Positions 21,021 through 34,467 are shown, numbered from the stretch's first letter. The stretch is 64,000 nucleotides of DNA from Enterobacter cloacae subsp. cloacae ATCC 13047 (GCF_000025565.1 NC_014121.1:2294001-2358000); one strand, 5' to 3'. Notes: generated by a model from the sequence alone, not told the origin. Numbers and translations: made by a program.

Positions 21021-21022
21021 TA

Positions 21023-22132
21023 TCAGCTCTCGATCGCTGTCTGTGTCTCTTCAGTTGATCGATCCTGCATCCACGGTGCGTGCAACACCATGCTGGGCAG
21101 CGCCAGCTTAATCTCCTGGGCGTTCAGCCCTTCGAGAATACGGATATTGATCTCCTGCTGGATATCCATGTATTTGTTGTAATCCGCCGTATTGACAATA
21201 TGAACCACTTCAAACGTCAGGCGGTCACGGTCAAACCCGAGGAAATGGGCGCGATCGAACTTTGTCTCACCCACATCGGTGATGATCTGCCTGACCATAT
21301 CCCCCACATAGCGCAGCTTTTCAGGCGGCGTGTCGCTGGCGACGCCAAACGTGAAGACGATGCGACGGGTCTGCATACGTTTATAGTTGTGGAGCGTCTG
21401 CTGAAGCAAAATGGCGTTACCGCAAACGATCTGCTCCCCACTCAGGCTACGAATACGGGTCGTTTTTAAGCCTATGTGTTCCACCGTTCCCGCCACGTCG
21501 TTGAACACCACGAAATCACCAATTTCAAACGGTTTATCAAAGCCGATAGAAAGCGAAGCGAAGACGTCGCTCAGAATGGTTTGTACGGCGAGGGCGATAG
21601 CAATACCCCCTACCCCCAGGCTTGCTACCAGCGCGGTGATGTTGACGCCCGCGTTAGCGAGAATCGACAGCAGCATCACAGACCAGACGATAGCGCGAAG
21701 GATAAGGCCGGTGATCACCAGGGTAACCGGATTTTTATGACTGCCGGGGGCCAGCATAACGTGTCGCAGCCACGACACCACGCCCTGATCCAGCCAGAGC
21801 GCCACCTGTATCGCGAAGACAAGGAACCAGGCGTGGCTTACGGTGCTAAAGAGCCGGTCGGGTAAATCAACAAAACGCAGGCTGATGAGCAACGCCACGA
21901 CAAAAAGCAGGAAGCGACTGGTGCGGTTAAGCATATCGGTCAGGATAAAACGCATCCTGTTTGTGGTTGGGTGCTTATCTCCCCAGGTTGTGATCCCTCT
22001 CTTAACGAATGCGATCAGGCGCGTCAGAAGCCAGTAGACCAGCAGCGTCACGACGATAACCGTGGCGACGCTTACCCAGAATGTCGGCGTCATCATCAGC
22101 TCCAGGATGTCGAAGCGGGACAAAAATTGCAT
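21023..22132 (-). CDS. MscS-family mechanosensitive channel
   Basis: A 369-residue inner-membrane protein with four to five predicted helices, then the pore-lining segment ALVASLGVGGIAIALAVQTILSDVFASLSIGFDKPFEIGD. That segment has the Gly/Ala-rich TM3 and conserved post-helix motif of MscS proteins. A cytoplasmic beta domain and cage follow. E. coli has YnaI in a similar place, but this sequence is clearly not YnaI; it is a longer MscS relative found in this chromosomal slot. It would be expected to act as a hypo-osmotic safety valve; gating details are unknown. Confidence 0.85.
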   Translation of the reverse strand: MQFLSRFDILELMMTPTFWVSVATVIVVTLLVYWLLTRLIAFVKRGITTWGDKHPTTNRMRFILTDMLNRTSRFLLFVVALLISLRFVDLPDRLFSTVSHAWFLVFAIQVALWLDQGVVSWLRHVMLAPGSHKNPVTLVITGLILRAIVWSVMLLSILANAGVNITALVASLGVGGIAIALAVQTILSDVFASLSIGFDKPFEIGDFVVFNDVAGTVEHIGLKTTRIRSLSGEQIVCGNAILLQQTLHNYKRMQTRRIVFTFGVASDTPPEKLRYVGDMVRQIITDVGETKFDRAHFLGFDRDRLTFEVVHIVNTADYNKYMDIQQEINIRILEGLNAQEIKLALPSMVLHAPWMQDRSTEETQTAIES

Positions 22133-22199
22133 TTCACCTCCTCGTAGTACACAAAGGGTAAAGTATAGACAGAGGAGAAACGCTGACCGCAGAAATAAG

Positions 22200-22224
22200 A
22201 AAACCGCCCCGAAGAGCGGTTTTT
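22200..22224. terminator. Terminator of pntAB
   Basis: The stem AAAACCGC/GCGGTTTT lies between the MscS gene start and the pntB stop, with T-runs on both strands. On the minus strand it ends the pntAB transcript. Confidence 0.75.
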
Positions 22225-22238
22225 GAGGAGAACGCGAA

Positions 22239-23630
<1,392 letters not shown>

Positions 23631-23637
23631 CTACCCC

Positions 23638-25701
<2,064 letters not shown>

Positions 25702-26646
25702 ATGAAGCTTAAGAACACACTCCTGGCGTCCGCACTTCTTTCCGCGACCGCCCTGTCTGCGAATGCCGCGACAGAGTTAACGCCGGAGCAAGCGGCAGCG
25801 TTAAAACCTTTTGACCATACGGTCATTGTGGGTCGTTACAACTCTATTGGCGATGCCGTCACCGCTGCATCAAAAGCCGCTGATAAAAACGGCGCAGCGT
25901 CGTTTTACGTGCTTGACCAGTCCGATCAAGGCAATAGCGGCAACCAGCGCGTGACCATTGCGCTGTACAAAGAGAATGCGCCAAAAGCTGACGCGCCGAA
26001 AAACCGCGTGATCAACGGCGTCGTTGAACTGCCTAAAGATCAGGCGATTGAGCTGGAACCGTATGACACCGTTACCGTTCAGGGCTTCTACCGCAGCCAG
26101 CCAGAAGTGAACGATGCCATCACCAAAGCCGCGAAACAGAAAGGGGCTTACTCGTTCTACATCGTGCGTCAGGTAGATGCTAACCAGGGTGGCAACCAGC
26201 GTATTACCGCGTTCATCTATAAAGAAGATGCGAAAAAACGCGTTCTGCAAAGCCCGGATGCCATCCCTGCTGATTCAGAAGCCGGTCGCGCAGCGTTAGC
26301 GAAAGGCGGCGAAGAAGCGAAAAAAGTCGAAATTCCAGGCGTAGCAACCTCCGCAGCGCCAAGCGCTGAAGTGGGCCGTTTCTTTGAGACGCAATCCACG
26401 AAAGGTGGCCGTTACTCCGTTACCCTGCCAGACGGCACCAAAGTTGAAGAGCTGAACAACGCCACGGCTGCGCAGATGGTGCCGTTCGATAGCATCAAGT
26501 TTACCGGCAACTATGGCAACGGTACGGAAGTCTCTTATCAGGTCGCGAAGCGTGCGGCGAAGAAAGGGGCGAAGTACTACCACATCACCCGCCAGTGGCA
26601 GGAACGTGGTAACAACATGACCATCAGCGCCGATCTGTACAAGTAA
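25702..26646 (+). CDS. ydgH: YdgH, periplasmic DUF1471 repeat protein
   Basis: A 314-residue secreted protein. A signal peptide (MKLKNTLLASALLSATALSANA) precedes three copies of the YdgH/BhsA/McbA-like fold. Each copy begins with a phrase such as LKPFDHTVIVGRYNSIGDA, LEPYDTVTVQGFYRSQPE or MVPFDSIKFTGNYGNGTE and ends YYHITRQ-like. BhsA-type proteins affect stress resistance and biofilm; YdgH's own role is poorly defined. The start at 25702 gives a proper signal peptide, unlike the longer frame. Confidence 0.92.
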   Translation: MKLKNTLLASALLSATALSANAATELTPEQAAALKPFDHTVIVGRYNSIGDAVTAASKAADKNGAASFYVLDQSDQGNSGNQRVTIALYKENAPKADAPKNRVINGVVELPKDQAIELEPYDTVTVQGFYRSQPEVNDAITKAAKQKGAYSFYIVRQVDANQGGNQRITAFIYKEDAKKRVLQSPDAIPADSEAGRAALAKGGEEAKKVEIPGVATSAAPSAEVGRFFETQSTKGGRYSVTLPDGTKVEELNNATAAQMVPFDSIKFTGNYGNGTEVSYQVAKRAAKKGAKYYHITRQWQERGNNMTISADLYK

Positions 26647-26660
26647 CAAAACCCTTCATT

Positions 26661-26687
26661 AAAGGCGGCTCAGTGCCGCCTTTTTTT
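26661..26687 (+). terminator. Terminator after ydgH
   Basis: AAAGGCGGC and GCCGCC form a stem with a 5-base loop, followed by seven T residues, 15 bases after the ydgH stop. Confidence 0.9.
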
Positions 26688-26831
26688 GTTACTTTTTTTG
26701 AATTTCTGCTACACATCATTGCATGCGTTCGTGACACTCCGTAAAATCCCGCGCCTTAGTGTGATCCACCATTTTTATGCGCCTGTGCGAAATAATTATT
26801 CTGGATTTGGACCTTTCATAACAGGAAGCCA

Positions 26832-28214
26832 ATGGAAAAGAAACTTGGCCTGAGTGCTTTAACTGCACTCGTTTTAAGCTCAATGCTGGGTGCGGGGGTA
26901 TTCAGTTTACCGCAGAATATGGCGGCCGTCGCAAGCCCTGCCGCGCTACTGATTGGCTGGGGGATTACCGGCGTTGGCATTTTGCTGCTGGCCTTCGCCA
27001 TGCTGCTGCTGACCCGTATTCGTCCCGATCTCGATGGCGGTATTTTCACCTACGCGCGGGCCGGTTTTGGGGAACTGATTGGCTTCTGTTCCGCGTGGGG
27101 TTACTGGCTGTGTGCGGTGATCGCTAACGTCTCCTATCTGGTTATTGTCTTCTCGGCGCTCAGTTTCTTTACCGATACGCCCGAGCTGCGTCTCTTTGGT
27201 GACGGCAACACCTGGCAGTCGATTGTCGGGGCGTCGGTGCTGCTGTGGGTCGTACACTGGCTCATTTTGCGCGGCGTCCAGACAGCGGCAAGCATTAACC
27301 TGGTGGCGACGCTGGCCAAACTGGTTCCGCTCGGGCTGTTTATCGTGCTGGCGTTTATGGCATTCCGTCTGGATGTATTTAAACTCGATTTCACTGGCCT
27401 TGCGCTGGGCGTCCCCGTCTGGGAGCAGGTGAAAAACACCATGCTGATCACCCTGTGGGTTTTCATTGGTGTTGAAGGTGCGGTGGTGGTCTCTGCCCGC
27501 GCGCGCAATAAGCGCGACGTCGGACGCGCCACGCTGCTGGCGGTGCTGGCGGCCCTCGGTGTCTATCTGCTGGTGACGCTGCTGTCGCTGGGTGTGGTGG
27601 CTCGTCCTGAACTGGCCGAAATGCGTAACCCATCCATGGCCGGTCTGATGGTCAAAATGCTCGGTAGCTGGGGCGATGTGGTCATTGCCGCGGGGCTGAT
27701 TATCTCCGTCTGCGGGGCTTATCTGAGCTGGACCATCATGGCGGCAGAAGTGCCTTTCCTGGCTGCCACGCACAAAGCGTTTCCGCGTCTGTTTGCCCGG
27801 CAGAATAAAAACAGTGCGCCGTCAGCGTCACTCTGGCTGACGAATATCAGCGTTCAGGTCTGCCTGGTGCTGATCTGGCTCACAGGTTCGGACTATAACA
27901 CCCTGCTGACCATCGCCTCGGAGATGATTCTGGTACCCTATTTCTTAGTGGGTGCGTATCTGTTAAAAATCGCCACCCGCCCGGCGCATTATGCGGTAGG
28001 GATCGGCGCCTGTATTTACGGTTTGTGGTTGTTGTATGCTTCCGGGCCTATGCATCTGCTGCTGTCGGTGGTGTTGTATGCGCCGGGCCTGCTGGTGTTT
28101 ATCTATGCCCGCCGTACTCATCAGCTGGAGAACGCGCTTAAACGCCGTGAAATGGCCCTCATCGGGCTGTTACTGGTTGCTGCCGTACCGGCAACCTGGA
28201 TGTTAATGGGATAA
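26832..28214 (+). CDS. ydgI: YdgI, APC-family basic amino-acid antiporter
   Basis: A 460-residue polytopic inner-membrane protein with about 12-13 helices. It has the APC-superfamily entry LSSMLGAGVFSLPQNMAAVASPAALLIGWGITG split by the conserved GAG turn, and is similar to arginine/ornithine antiporter ArcD-like proteins. It is probably an exchanger of cationic amino acids; the substrate has not been shown from sequence. It lies in the conserved ydgH-ydgI-folM order and is followed 39 bases later by folM. Confidence 0.85.
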   Translation: MEKKLGLSALTALVLSSMLGAGVFSLPQNMAAVASPAALLIGWGITGVGILLLAFAMLLLTRIRPDLDGGIFTYARAGFGELIGFCSAWGYWLCAVIANVSYLVIVFSALSFFTDTPELRLFGDGNTWQSIVGASVLLWVVHWLILRGVQTAASINLVATLAKLVPLGLFIVLAFMAFRLDVFKLDFTGLALGVPVWEQVKNTMLITLWVFIGVEGAVVVSARARNKRDVGRATLLAVLAALGVYLLVTLLSLGVVARPELAEMRNPSMAGLMVKMLGSWGDVVIAAGLIISVCGAYLSWTIMAAEVPFLAATHKAFPRLFARQNKNSAPSASLWLTNISVQVCLVLIWLTGSDYNTLLTIASEMILVPYFLVGAYLLKIATRPAHYAVGIGACIYGLWLLYASGPMHLLLSVVLYAPGLLVFIYARRTHQLENALKRREMALIGLLLVAAVPATWMLMG

Positions 28215-28253
28215 CCCTGCGTTTCCCATTGTTGAACTGAAAAGGAGAATACG

Positions 28254-28976
28254 ATGGGAACTGCGCAGCATCGCCCAATACTGATCACCGGCGGAGGCCG
28301 TCGTATCGGCCTCGCCCTCGCCCATCACTTTCTCAACCTTCGCCACCCGGTCATTGTCAGTTACCGCACGGAATACCCCTCGATAGACGGGCTACGAAAA
28401 GCGGGGGCAACCTGTATACAGGCTGATTTCTCCACCGACGATGGCATTCTTGCCTTTGCGGATAAGGTCAAATCAACGACCCACGGTCTGCGGGCGATTA
28501 TCCATAACGCCAGCGCATGGCTTGCAGAAAAACCCGGTACGTCGCTCAGCGAAACGCTCGCCTGTATGCTGCAGATCCACGTCAATGCCCCCTATTTGCT
28601 TAACCATGCCCTGCAGGATCTGCTGCGCGGCCACGGCCATGCCGCGGGTGACATTATTCATTTCACCGATTATGTGGTGGAGCGCGGGAGCGACAAACAC
28701 ATCGCTTATGCGGCGAGTAAAGCCGCACTGGATAACATGACGCGTTCATTTGCCCGTAAGCTGGCACCAGAGGTCAAGGTGAACGCCATCGCCCCGGCGA
28801 TGATTTTATTCAACGAGGGCGATGATGCCGAGTATCGTCAGCAGGCGCTGAATAAATCCCTGATGAAAATCGCCCCTGGCGAGAAAGAGGTGATCGACCT
28901 TATCGATTATCTGCTCACCAGCTGTTACGTCACCGGCAGAACCTTTGCCGTGGACGGCGGGCGACCGCTGCGCTAG
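28254..28976 (+). CDS. folM: FolM, dihydromonapterin reductase
   Basis: A 240-residue short-chain dehydrogenase that reduces dihydromonapterin to tetrahydromonapterin and has some dihydrofolate reductase activity. Visible are the cofactor motif ITGGGRRIGLALAHHF, IHNASAW, the catalytic YAASKAALDNM and the C-terminal TGRTFAVDGGRPLR. AAGGAG precedes the ATG. It ends convergently against glpM with a 4-base overlap of the stops. Confidence 0.92.
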   Translation: MGTAQHRPILITGGGRRIGLALAHHFLNLRHPVIVSYRTEYPSIDGLRKAGATCIQADFSTDDGILAFADKVKSTTHGLRAIIHNASAWLAEKPGTSLSETLACMLQIHVNAPYLLNHALQDLLRGHGHAAGDIIHFTDYVVERGSDKHIAYAASKAALDNMTRSFARKLAPEVKVNAIAPAMILFNEGDDAEYRQQALNKSLMKIAPGEKEVIDLIDYLLTSCYVTGRTFAVDGGRPLR

Positions 28977-29308
28977 TGATAGCGGCTCCAGAAGAAAATC
29001 AGCACCCAGGCGCTGAGCCCCCAGCAGACCACCGCCCCGCCCAGCGCCAGGGGAAGCCGCAGAAAGCCCGTGAAATACCACAAGGACAACAGGTAGAGAA
29101 AGTAAGGGATGATTGACCACATGCCAAACACAATGGTGGTGCGCAGCGCCTCAGTGCCGCGTTCCGAGGCGACAATGTAGTGTGCAATGAGCGCAAACGT
29201 CGGGAAGAGCGGAATCAGCCCGGCAATGTAGTAATTTTTGGTTTTTGCCAGTACGCCAATCAATAACACCACCAGCGCGCCCAGCGCGGCTTTTATCGCC
29301 AGCCCCAT
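28973..29308 (-). CDS. glpM: GlpM (YdgC), small inner-membrane protein
   Basis: A 111-residue membrane protein with four helices, nearly identical from memory to E. coli YdgC. It belongs to the GlpM family, named for a Pseudomonas protein needed for alginate production. The start at 29308 (MGLAIKAALG) has AGGA upstream and matches the E. coli length. It is convergent with folM and divergent from rstA. Confidence 0.88.
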   Translation of the reverse strand: MGLAIKAALGALVVLLIGVLAKTKNYYIAGLIPLFPTFALIAHYIVASERGTEALRTTIVFGMWSIIPYFLYLLSLWYFTGFLRLPLALGGAVVCWGLSAWVLIFFWSRYH

Positions 29309-29436
29309 GCTTTTTCCTATAACAATCAAGTAACAATAACAGCCAGAATAACGGAACTGACGTTAATTTTGAAAGATTAATGGAAGGTTAAGGTTACGCG
29401 GAGTATGTTGGCATTTTTCGCGATAACAGACGTTGT

Positions 29437-30153
29437 ATGAATAAGATTGTTTATGTAGAAGATGAGCCCGAAGTGGGGCAATTGATCGCCGCTTATCTGG
29501 GTAAACATGATATGGACGTTATTGTTGAGCCACGTGGCGATCGCGCCGAAGAGGTCGTGGTGCGTGAAAACCCGGATCTGGTGCTGCTGGATATCATGTT
29601 GCCCGGCAAAGACGGGATGACGCTGTGCCGCGACCTGCGCGCTCAGTGGGATGGCCCTATCGTGCTGCTGACCTCACTGGACAGCGACATGAACCATATT
29701 CTGTCGCTGGAGATGGGGGCCAATGACTACATTCTTAAAACCACGCCGCCTGCCGTTCTGCTCGCCCGTCTGCGCCTGCATTTGCGCCAGCATGCCAGCA
29801 GTGAACGCGAGGTGCCGGCGCAGTCCCTGATGCCGCATAAAGCGATGCGGTTTGGCACGTTATCCATCGATCCGGTTAACCGCCAGGTCCTGCTCTCCGG
29901 TGAGCTTATCGCGCTCTCTACCGCCGATTTTGACCTGCTCTGGGAGCTGGCCACCCATGCGGGGCAAATTATGGACCGTGACGCGTTGCTGAAAAACCTG
30001 CGCGGCGTAAGTTACGATGGAATGGATCGCAGTGTTGACGTGGCTATTTCGCGACTGCGTAAGAAACTGCAGGACAACGCCACCGAGCCGTACCGCATCA
30101 AAACCGTGCGTAACAAGGGTTATCTGTTCGCCCCGCACGCCTGGGAAACCTGA
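29437..30153 (+). CDS. rstA: RstA, response regulator
   Basis: A 238-residue OmpR-family response regulator. The receiver domain includes the acidic pocket EDE and the phospho-acceptor Asp52 in LLDIMLPGKDG. The C-terminal winged helix ends in RTVRNKGYLF-type sequence (IKTVRNKGYLFAP). It pairs with the kinase RstB in a PhoPQ-linked acid/Mg2+ response in E. coli. Here the gene is followed by a hairpin and is not joined directly to rstB, which is unusual. Confidence 0.95.
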   Translation: MNKIVYVEDEPEVGQLIAAYLGKHDMDVIVEPRGDRAEEVVVRENPDLVLLDIMLPGKDGMTLCRDLRAQWDGPIVLLTSLDSDMNHILSLEMGANDYILKTTPPAVLLARLRLHLRQHASSEREVPAQSLMPHKAMRFGTLSIDPVNRQVLLSGELIALSTADFDLLWELATHAGQIMDRDALLKNLRGVSYDGMDRSVDVAISRLRKKLQDNATEPYRIKTVRNKGYLFAPHAWET

Positions 30154-30178
30154 TCGCGTTAGCAAAATAGCATAGCCT

Positions 30179-30222
30179 GCGCGAAATGAAGGCATTACAT
30201 GACAATGCCCTTTCTTTCGCGC
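30179..30222 (+). terminator. Strong hairpin after rstA
   Basis: GCGCGAAA and TTTCGCGC enclose a second pairing block (GGCATT/AATGCC) around a 7-base loop, making a 44-base imperfect hairpin 26 bases after the rstA stop. It is followed by GTTAATTT and probably ends or trims rstA transcripts before rstB. Confidence 0.6.
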
Positions 30223-30400
30223 GTTAATTTGCCCGTTGGCGCAACAATTAACTTGCTAAGCCAGCGAACTCATCCATAATTACTTTTCCTGCATTCCTTC
30301 TTGAGCTCGCACCGGGCCCGCCACATAAACGTTTTTATCGCGACGCTTTCGCTACCTCTCTCCCATAAAATCTTGAAATGAGGATTTAAGCCTATGACAT

Positions 30401-30661
30401 ATGTATAGCTACCATGACGTAGAAGCCATCAAAACCAATCTTGAATGGATTGTTAATCAGGCAACGCTTAACCAAGCCTCCCCCACGCGTGCCGACCAAA
30501 AAGCCCTCTTTGATCTTCTGGAACTGATTCAGTCTTACGAAATATTGTTGGATTTAATTAACGAATTCGGAAGCGCCGTGATTGATGCGGAGAACGCGGA
30601 AGGCCTGAGCGTGACAGAAAAACTCATCGCCAAAATCAAAAGAAGTACTCACGCCATGTAA
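30401..30661 (+). CDS. Small helical protein between rstA and rstB, unknown
   Basis: An 86-residue acidic protein predicted to be mostly helical, with leucine/isoleucine-rich segments (FDLLELIQSYEILLDLINEF) that could form a coiled coil. No signal peptide or membrane segment is seen. The ribosome site is weak: AGGAT is about 15 bases upstream, and an ATG closer to it at 30393 is followed by a stop. I do not recognise the family. It sits in a 617-base insert that separates the normally adjacent rstA and rstB. Confidence 0.5.
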   Translation: MYSYHDVEAIKTNLEWIVNQATLNQASPTRADQKALFDLLELIQSYEILLDLINEFGSAVIDAENAEGLSVTEKLIAKIKRSTHAM

Positions 30662-30770
30662 CAAACCTCGGCACGGCTCAGATAATACGTTTGTCGTGCA
30701 TGATGGTGGTGAAAACACCGGAAGGTTTTTCATGTATATTCTGCATGTATCGTTTTTTCGGTGAGATTTA

Positions 30771-32069
30771 ATGAAAAAGCTTTTTGTGCAGTTTTATCTT
30801 TTGCTGTTTGTCTGCTTCCTGGTGATGACCATGCTGGTCGGGCTGGTCTATAAGTTCACTGCCGAACGAGCGGGCAGGCAGTCGCTGGACGATCTGATGA
30901 AAAGCTCTCTTTATCTGATGCGCAGCGAACTGCGTGAAATTCCGCCACATGACTGGGCAAGAACCTTAAAAGAGCTGGATTTGAACCTGTCGTTCGATCT
31001 GCGCATTGAACCGCTGAAGGATTTCGATTTAGATCCGCCTGCCATGCAGCGCCTGCGTGACGGGGATATCGTGGCACTGGATGAGAAATACACGTTTATC
31101 CAGCGCATTCCGCGCAGTCATTATGTGCTGGCCGTAGGGCCGGTGCCTTATCTCTATTATCTGCACCAGATGCGCCTGCTGGATATGGCCCTGATGGCCT
31201 TTATCGCCATTTCACTCGCCTTCCCGGTCTTTATCTGGATGCGCCCACACTGGCAGGACATGCTCAAACTGGAATCCGCCGCACAGCGCTTTGGCGAGGG
31301 GCATCTTACCGAGCGTATTCACTTTGACAGCGGGTCCAGCTTTGAACGTCTGGGGGTGGCATTTAACCAGATGGCCGATAACATCAACGCCCTGATTGCC
31401 AGTAAAAAACAACTGATCGACGGGATTGCTCATGAGCTGCGCACGCCGCTGGTGCGTCTGCGCTATCGGCTGGAGATGAGCGAAAACCTTACGGCGGCAG
31501 AGTCTCAGGCGTTAAACCGCGACATCGGCCAGCTTGAAGCGCTCATTGAGGAGCTGCTCACCTATGCTCGTCTTGACCGTCCACAAAATGAACTGCACCT
31601 CAGTACCCCGGATCTGCCGACGTGGATCCAAACCCATATTGATGACGTCCAGAGCGTCAATCCGCAACGCACCCTGTTAACGCGCGTCACGCCGGGTGAT
31701 TACGGCGCGCTGGACATGCGCCTGATGGAACGCGTGCTGGATAATCTGATGAACAACGCCATGCGCTACAGCGAGAGCACGCTGCGGATTGGCCTGGACT
31801 TGCAGGACAATCAGGCCCGTCTGACGGTGGAAGACGATGGCCCCGGCATCGCCCCGGATGCGCGTGAAACCGTGTTCGAGCCGTTTGTGCGTCTCGACCC
31901 GAGCCGCGACCGTGCGACGGGAGGGTGTGGTCTGGGGCTGGCGATTGTCCACTCTATCGCGCAGGCGATGGGCGGCACGGTGCAGTGCGGGGAGAGTGAA
32001 CTCGGCGGCGCATGCTTCTGCTTTAGCTGGCCGGTGTACCATAACATCGCCCTTCCCGTTCCTGCCTGA
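30771..32069 (+). CDS. rstB: RstB, sensor histidine kinase
   Basis: A 432-residue inner-membrane kinase, of normal length. Helices at about residues 3-24 and 136-158 flank a periplasmic sensor. A HAMP domain, the H-box IDGIAHELRTPLVRLRYRLE and the ATP-binding N, G1 and G2 boxes (LMNNAMRY, VEDDGPGIAP, GGCGLGLAIV) follow. The start is supported by GGTGAG. It would phosphorylate RstA but must be expressed from its own promoter or by read-through past the small ORF. Confidence 0.94.
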   Translation: MKKLFVQFYLLLFVCFLVMTMLVGLVYKFTAERAGRQSLDDLMKSSLYLMRSELREIPPHDWARTLKELDLNLSFDLRIEPLKDFDLDPPAMQRLRDGDIVALDEKYTFIQRIPRSHYVLAVGPVPYLYYLHQMRLLDMALMAFIAISLAFPVFIWMRPHWQDMLKLESAAQRFGEGHLTERIHFDSGSSFERLGVAFNQMADNINALIASKKQLIDGIAHELRTPLVRLRYRLEMSENLTAAESQALNRDIGQLEALIEELLTYARLDRPQNELHLSTPDLPTWIQTHIDDVQSVNPQRTLLTRVTPGDYGALDMRLMERVLDNLMNNAMRYSESTLRIGLDLQDNQARLTVEDDGPGIAPDARETVFEPFVRLDPSRDRATGGCGLGLAIVHSIAQAMGGTVQCGESELGGACFCFSWPVYHNIALPVPA

Positions 32070-32110
32070 CCTTAACCGCACGCTGGCCTGACCCGGCGTG
32101 CTGTGCTATA

Positions 32111-32133
32111 CCATGAGTATGTTGTAACTAATG
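32111..32133 (+). other. terB: Ter site (TerB-like), replication fork trap
   Basis: The core AGTATGTTGTAACTAA (32116-32131) matches the E. coli Ter consensus and lies directly before tus, as TerB does. Tus bound here also represses tus. By the known polarity, forks entering from the AGTATG side, moving with increasing coordinates, are stopped. That agrees with the gene orientation in E. coli. Confidence 0.95.
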
Positions 32134-32142
32134 GGGATTCAC

Positions 32143-33072
32143 ATGGCGACATACGATCTTATCGAAAGGCTGAACAGCACCTTTCGGGAGATGGAGCATG
32201 AGCTGTTAACGCTGACCGAGCGCCTGCAGGCCTGCCGCCTGTTGGCTGCGCGGGTCTTTACCCTGCCGGAGGTGGCAAAAGGCGCAGAGCACGATCCGCT
32301 GCAAACCATCGACGTCAAACAGCATATCGGCCAATCCGCGCGGGATCTGGCGCTACAGCACTATCGTCGCCTGTTTATTCAGCAGCAGTCAGAAAACCGC
32401 AGCAGCAAGGCGGCCGTTCGCCTGCCGGGGGTGATCTGTCTGCAAACGGACGCCGAAACCCGTGAGGCGCTGGAAACCCAGATTACGCACATCAATACCC
32501 TGAAAGCGGCATTTGAAAAGATCATTACCGAAGAGTCAGGCCTGGCGCCAGCCGCCCGCTTTGAGTGGGTGCACCGCCAGCTTCCGGGTTTAATCACCCT
32601 GAATGCCTACCGTACGCTGACGGTACTGCGTCAGCCCGCCACGCTGCGCTTCGGCTGGGCCAACAAGCACATTATCAAAAACTTTACCCGGGATGAGATC
32701 CTGGCCCAGCTGGAAAAGAGCCTGAAAGCGCCGCGCACCGTGGCTCCGTGGTCGCGCGAGCAGTGGATTGAGCGCCTGGAGCAGGAGTATCACAGCATCG
32801 CGTCATTGCCCGTTGAAACGCGCCTTAAGATTAAACGCCCGGTGAAGGTGCAGCCTATCGCCCGCGTCTGGTATTCAGGCCAGCAAAAGCAAATCCAGTA
32901 CGCCTGCCCAACGCCGTTGATTGCGCTCTATGATGCCGATCAGGGCGCTGTGGTACCGGACATTGGCGAACTGCTGAATTACGATGCGGAAAACGTTCAG
33001 CATCGCTATAAACCTCAGGCGCAGCCGCTGCAGCTGATTATTCCCCGGCTGCACCTGTATGTGGCGACGTGA
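32143..33072 (+). CDS. tus: Tus, Ter-binding replication fork arrest protein
   Basis: A 309-residue protein that binds Ter sites and blocks DnaB helicase in one direction. It has the near-invariant blocks [36 protein letters not shown] and [16 protein letters not shown]. The C-terminus is [27 protein letters not shown]. The start at 32143 ([11 protein letters not shown]) matches E. coli. Its presence places the window in the replication terminus zone. Confidence 0.97.
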   Translation: MATYDLIERLNSTFREMEHELLTLTERLQACRLLAARVFTLPEVAKGAEHDPLQTIDVKQHIGQSARDLALQHYRRLFIQQQSENRSSKAAVRLPGVICLQTDAETREALETQITHINTLKAAFEKIITEESGLAPAARFEWVHRQLPGLITLNAYRTLTVLRQPATLRFGWANKHIIKNFTRDEILAQLEKSLKAPRTVAPWSREQWIERLEQEYHSIASLPVETRLKIKRPVKVQPIARVWYSGQQKQIQYACPTPLIALYDADQGAVVPDIGELLNYDAENVQHRYKPQAQPLQLIIPRLHLYVAT

Positions 33073-34467
33073 CTATTTCAGGCTGCCGACCATCGCTTCA
33101 GGGCGGACCCAGGCATCAAACTCGTCTTCCGTGAGGTAGCCAAGCGCCAGCGCAGAGGCTTTCAGCGTCAGCCCCTCTTTATGCGCCTTTTTGGCGATCT
33201 CAGCGGCTTTGTCGTAGCCGATATGGGTATTGAGGGCGGTCACCAGCATCAGCGACTCATTGAGCAACTGACTGATTCGCTCGCGGTTCGGCTCAATGCC
33301 GGAGGCGCAATGCGCGTTGAAACTCTCCATGCCGTCCGCCAGCAGACGTACAGACTGAAGCACATTGTGGATAACCATCGGACGATAGACGTTCAGCTCG
33401 AAATTGCCTGACGCACCGCCCATATTGACGGCCACGTCATTTCCCAGCACCTGACAGCAGAGCATAGTCATGGCTTCACACTGCGTCGGGTTCACTTTGC
33501 CCGGCATAATGGAGCTACCCGGTTCATTTTCCGGGATGCTGATTTCACCAATGCCGCAGCGCGGGCCAGAGGCCAGCCAGCGCACATCGTTGGCGATTTT
33601 CATCAGTGATGCCGCCAGCCCTTTCAGCGCACCATGGGTGTGAACCAGCGCGTCGCAGGTTGCCAGCGCCTCAAACTTATTGGGCGCGGTAACAAACGGT
33701 TGCCCGGTAATCGCGGCCAGCTCTTCCGCCACGCGCACCGCGTACTCCGGATGGGTATTTAACCCCGTCCCCACCGCCGTGCCGCCCAGCGCCAGCTCAG
33801 AGAGATGCGGCAGGCTGTACTCAATGTGTTTGAGATTGTGTTCCAGCATCGCCACCCAGCCGGATATCTCCTGTCCAAGGGTCAGCGGCGTGGCATCCTG
33901 CAGGTGGGTACGCCCGATTTTGACGATATCACTGAAGGCCTGGGCTTTCTCGTTAAGGGTGCTTTTAAGCACATTTAGCTGCGGGATCAGCTGTTCACGG
34001 ATGGCAATCACCGCCGCCACGTGCATTGCCGTCGGGAAGACATCGTTGGAGCTCTGGCTCTTGTTAACGTCATCGTTCGGGTGAACCTTACGCTCCATAC
34101 CGCGCACGCCGCCCAGCAACTCGCTTGCACGGTTGGCCAGCACTTCATTCATGTTCATGTTGCTCTGCGTGCCAGAGCCGGTCTGCCAGATGGCCAGGGG
34201 GAATTCGTCGGGATGCTTGCCCGCCAGCACTTCGTCGGCGGCACTGATGATGGCGTTGGCTTTGTCAGCCGCCAGCAGGCCCAGATCCAGATTCACTTTG
34301 GCGGCGGCACGTTTGGTTAGCGCCAGCGCCTGAATCAGCGAAACGGGCATTTTCTCTGTCGAGATACGGAAATGTTCCAGCGAGCGCTGGGTTTGCGCCC
34401 CCCAGAGTTTGTCGGCCGGAACGTCGATCGCGCCCATCGAATCTTTCTCACGGCGATGCGTTGTCAT
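33073..34467 (-). CDS. fumC: FumC, class II fumarate hydratase
   Basis: A 464-residue, iron-free, oxygen-stable fumarase that interconverts fumarate and malate. The signature [15 protein letters not shown] is present, with [19 protein letters not shown] and [16 protein letters not shown] forming the active site. The start [20 protein letters not shown] matches the E. coli form. It lies downstream of fumA on the same strand, separated by 137 bases that contain a REP-like hairpin. It would serve under superoxide or iron limitation. Its stop abuts the convergent tus stop. Confidence 0.97.
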   Translation of the reverse strand: MTTHRREKDSMGAIDVPADKLWGAQTQRSLEHFRISTEKMPVSLIQALALTKRAAAKVNLDLGLLAADKANAIISAADEVLAGKHPDEFPLAIWQTGSGTQSNMNMNEVLANRASELLGGVRGMERKVHPNDDVNKSQSSNDVFPTAMHVAAVIAIREQLIPQLNVLKSTLNEKAQAFSDIVKIGRTHLQDATPLTLGQEISGWVAMLEHNLKHIEYSLPHLSELALGGTAVGTGLNTHPEYAVRVAEELAAITGQPFVTAPNKFEALATCDALVHTHGALKGLAASLMKIANDVRWLASGPRCGIGEISIPENEPGSSIMPGKVNPTQCEAMTMLCCQVLGNDVAVNMGGASGNFELNVYRPMVIHNVLQSVRLLADGMESFNAHCASGIEPNRERISQLLNESLMLVTALNTHIGYDKAAEIAKKAHKEGLTLKASALALGYLTEDEFDAWVRPEAMVGSLK

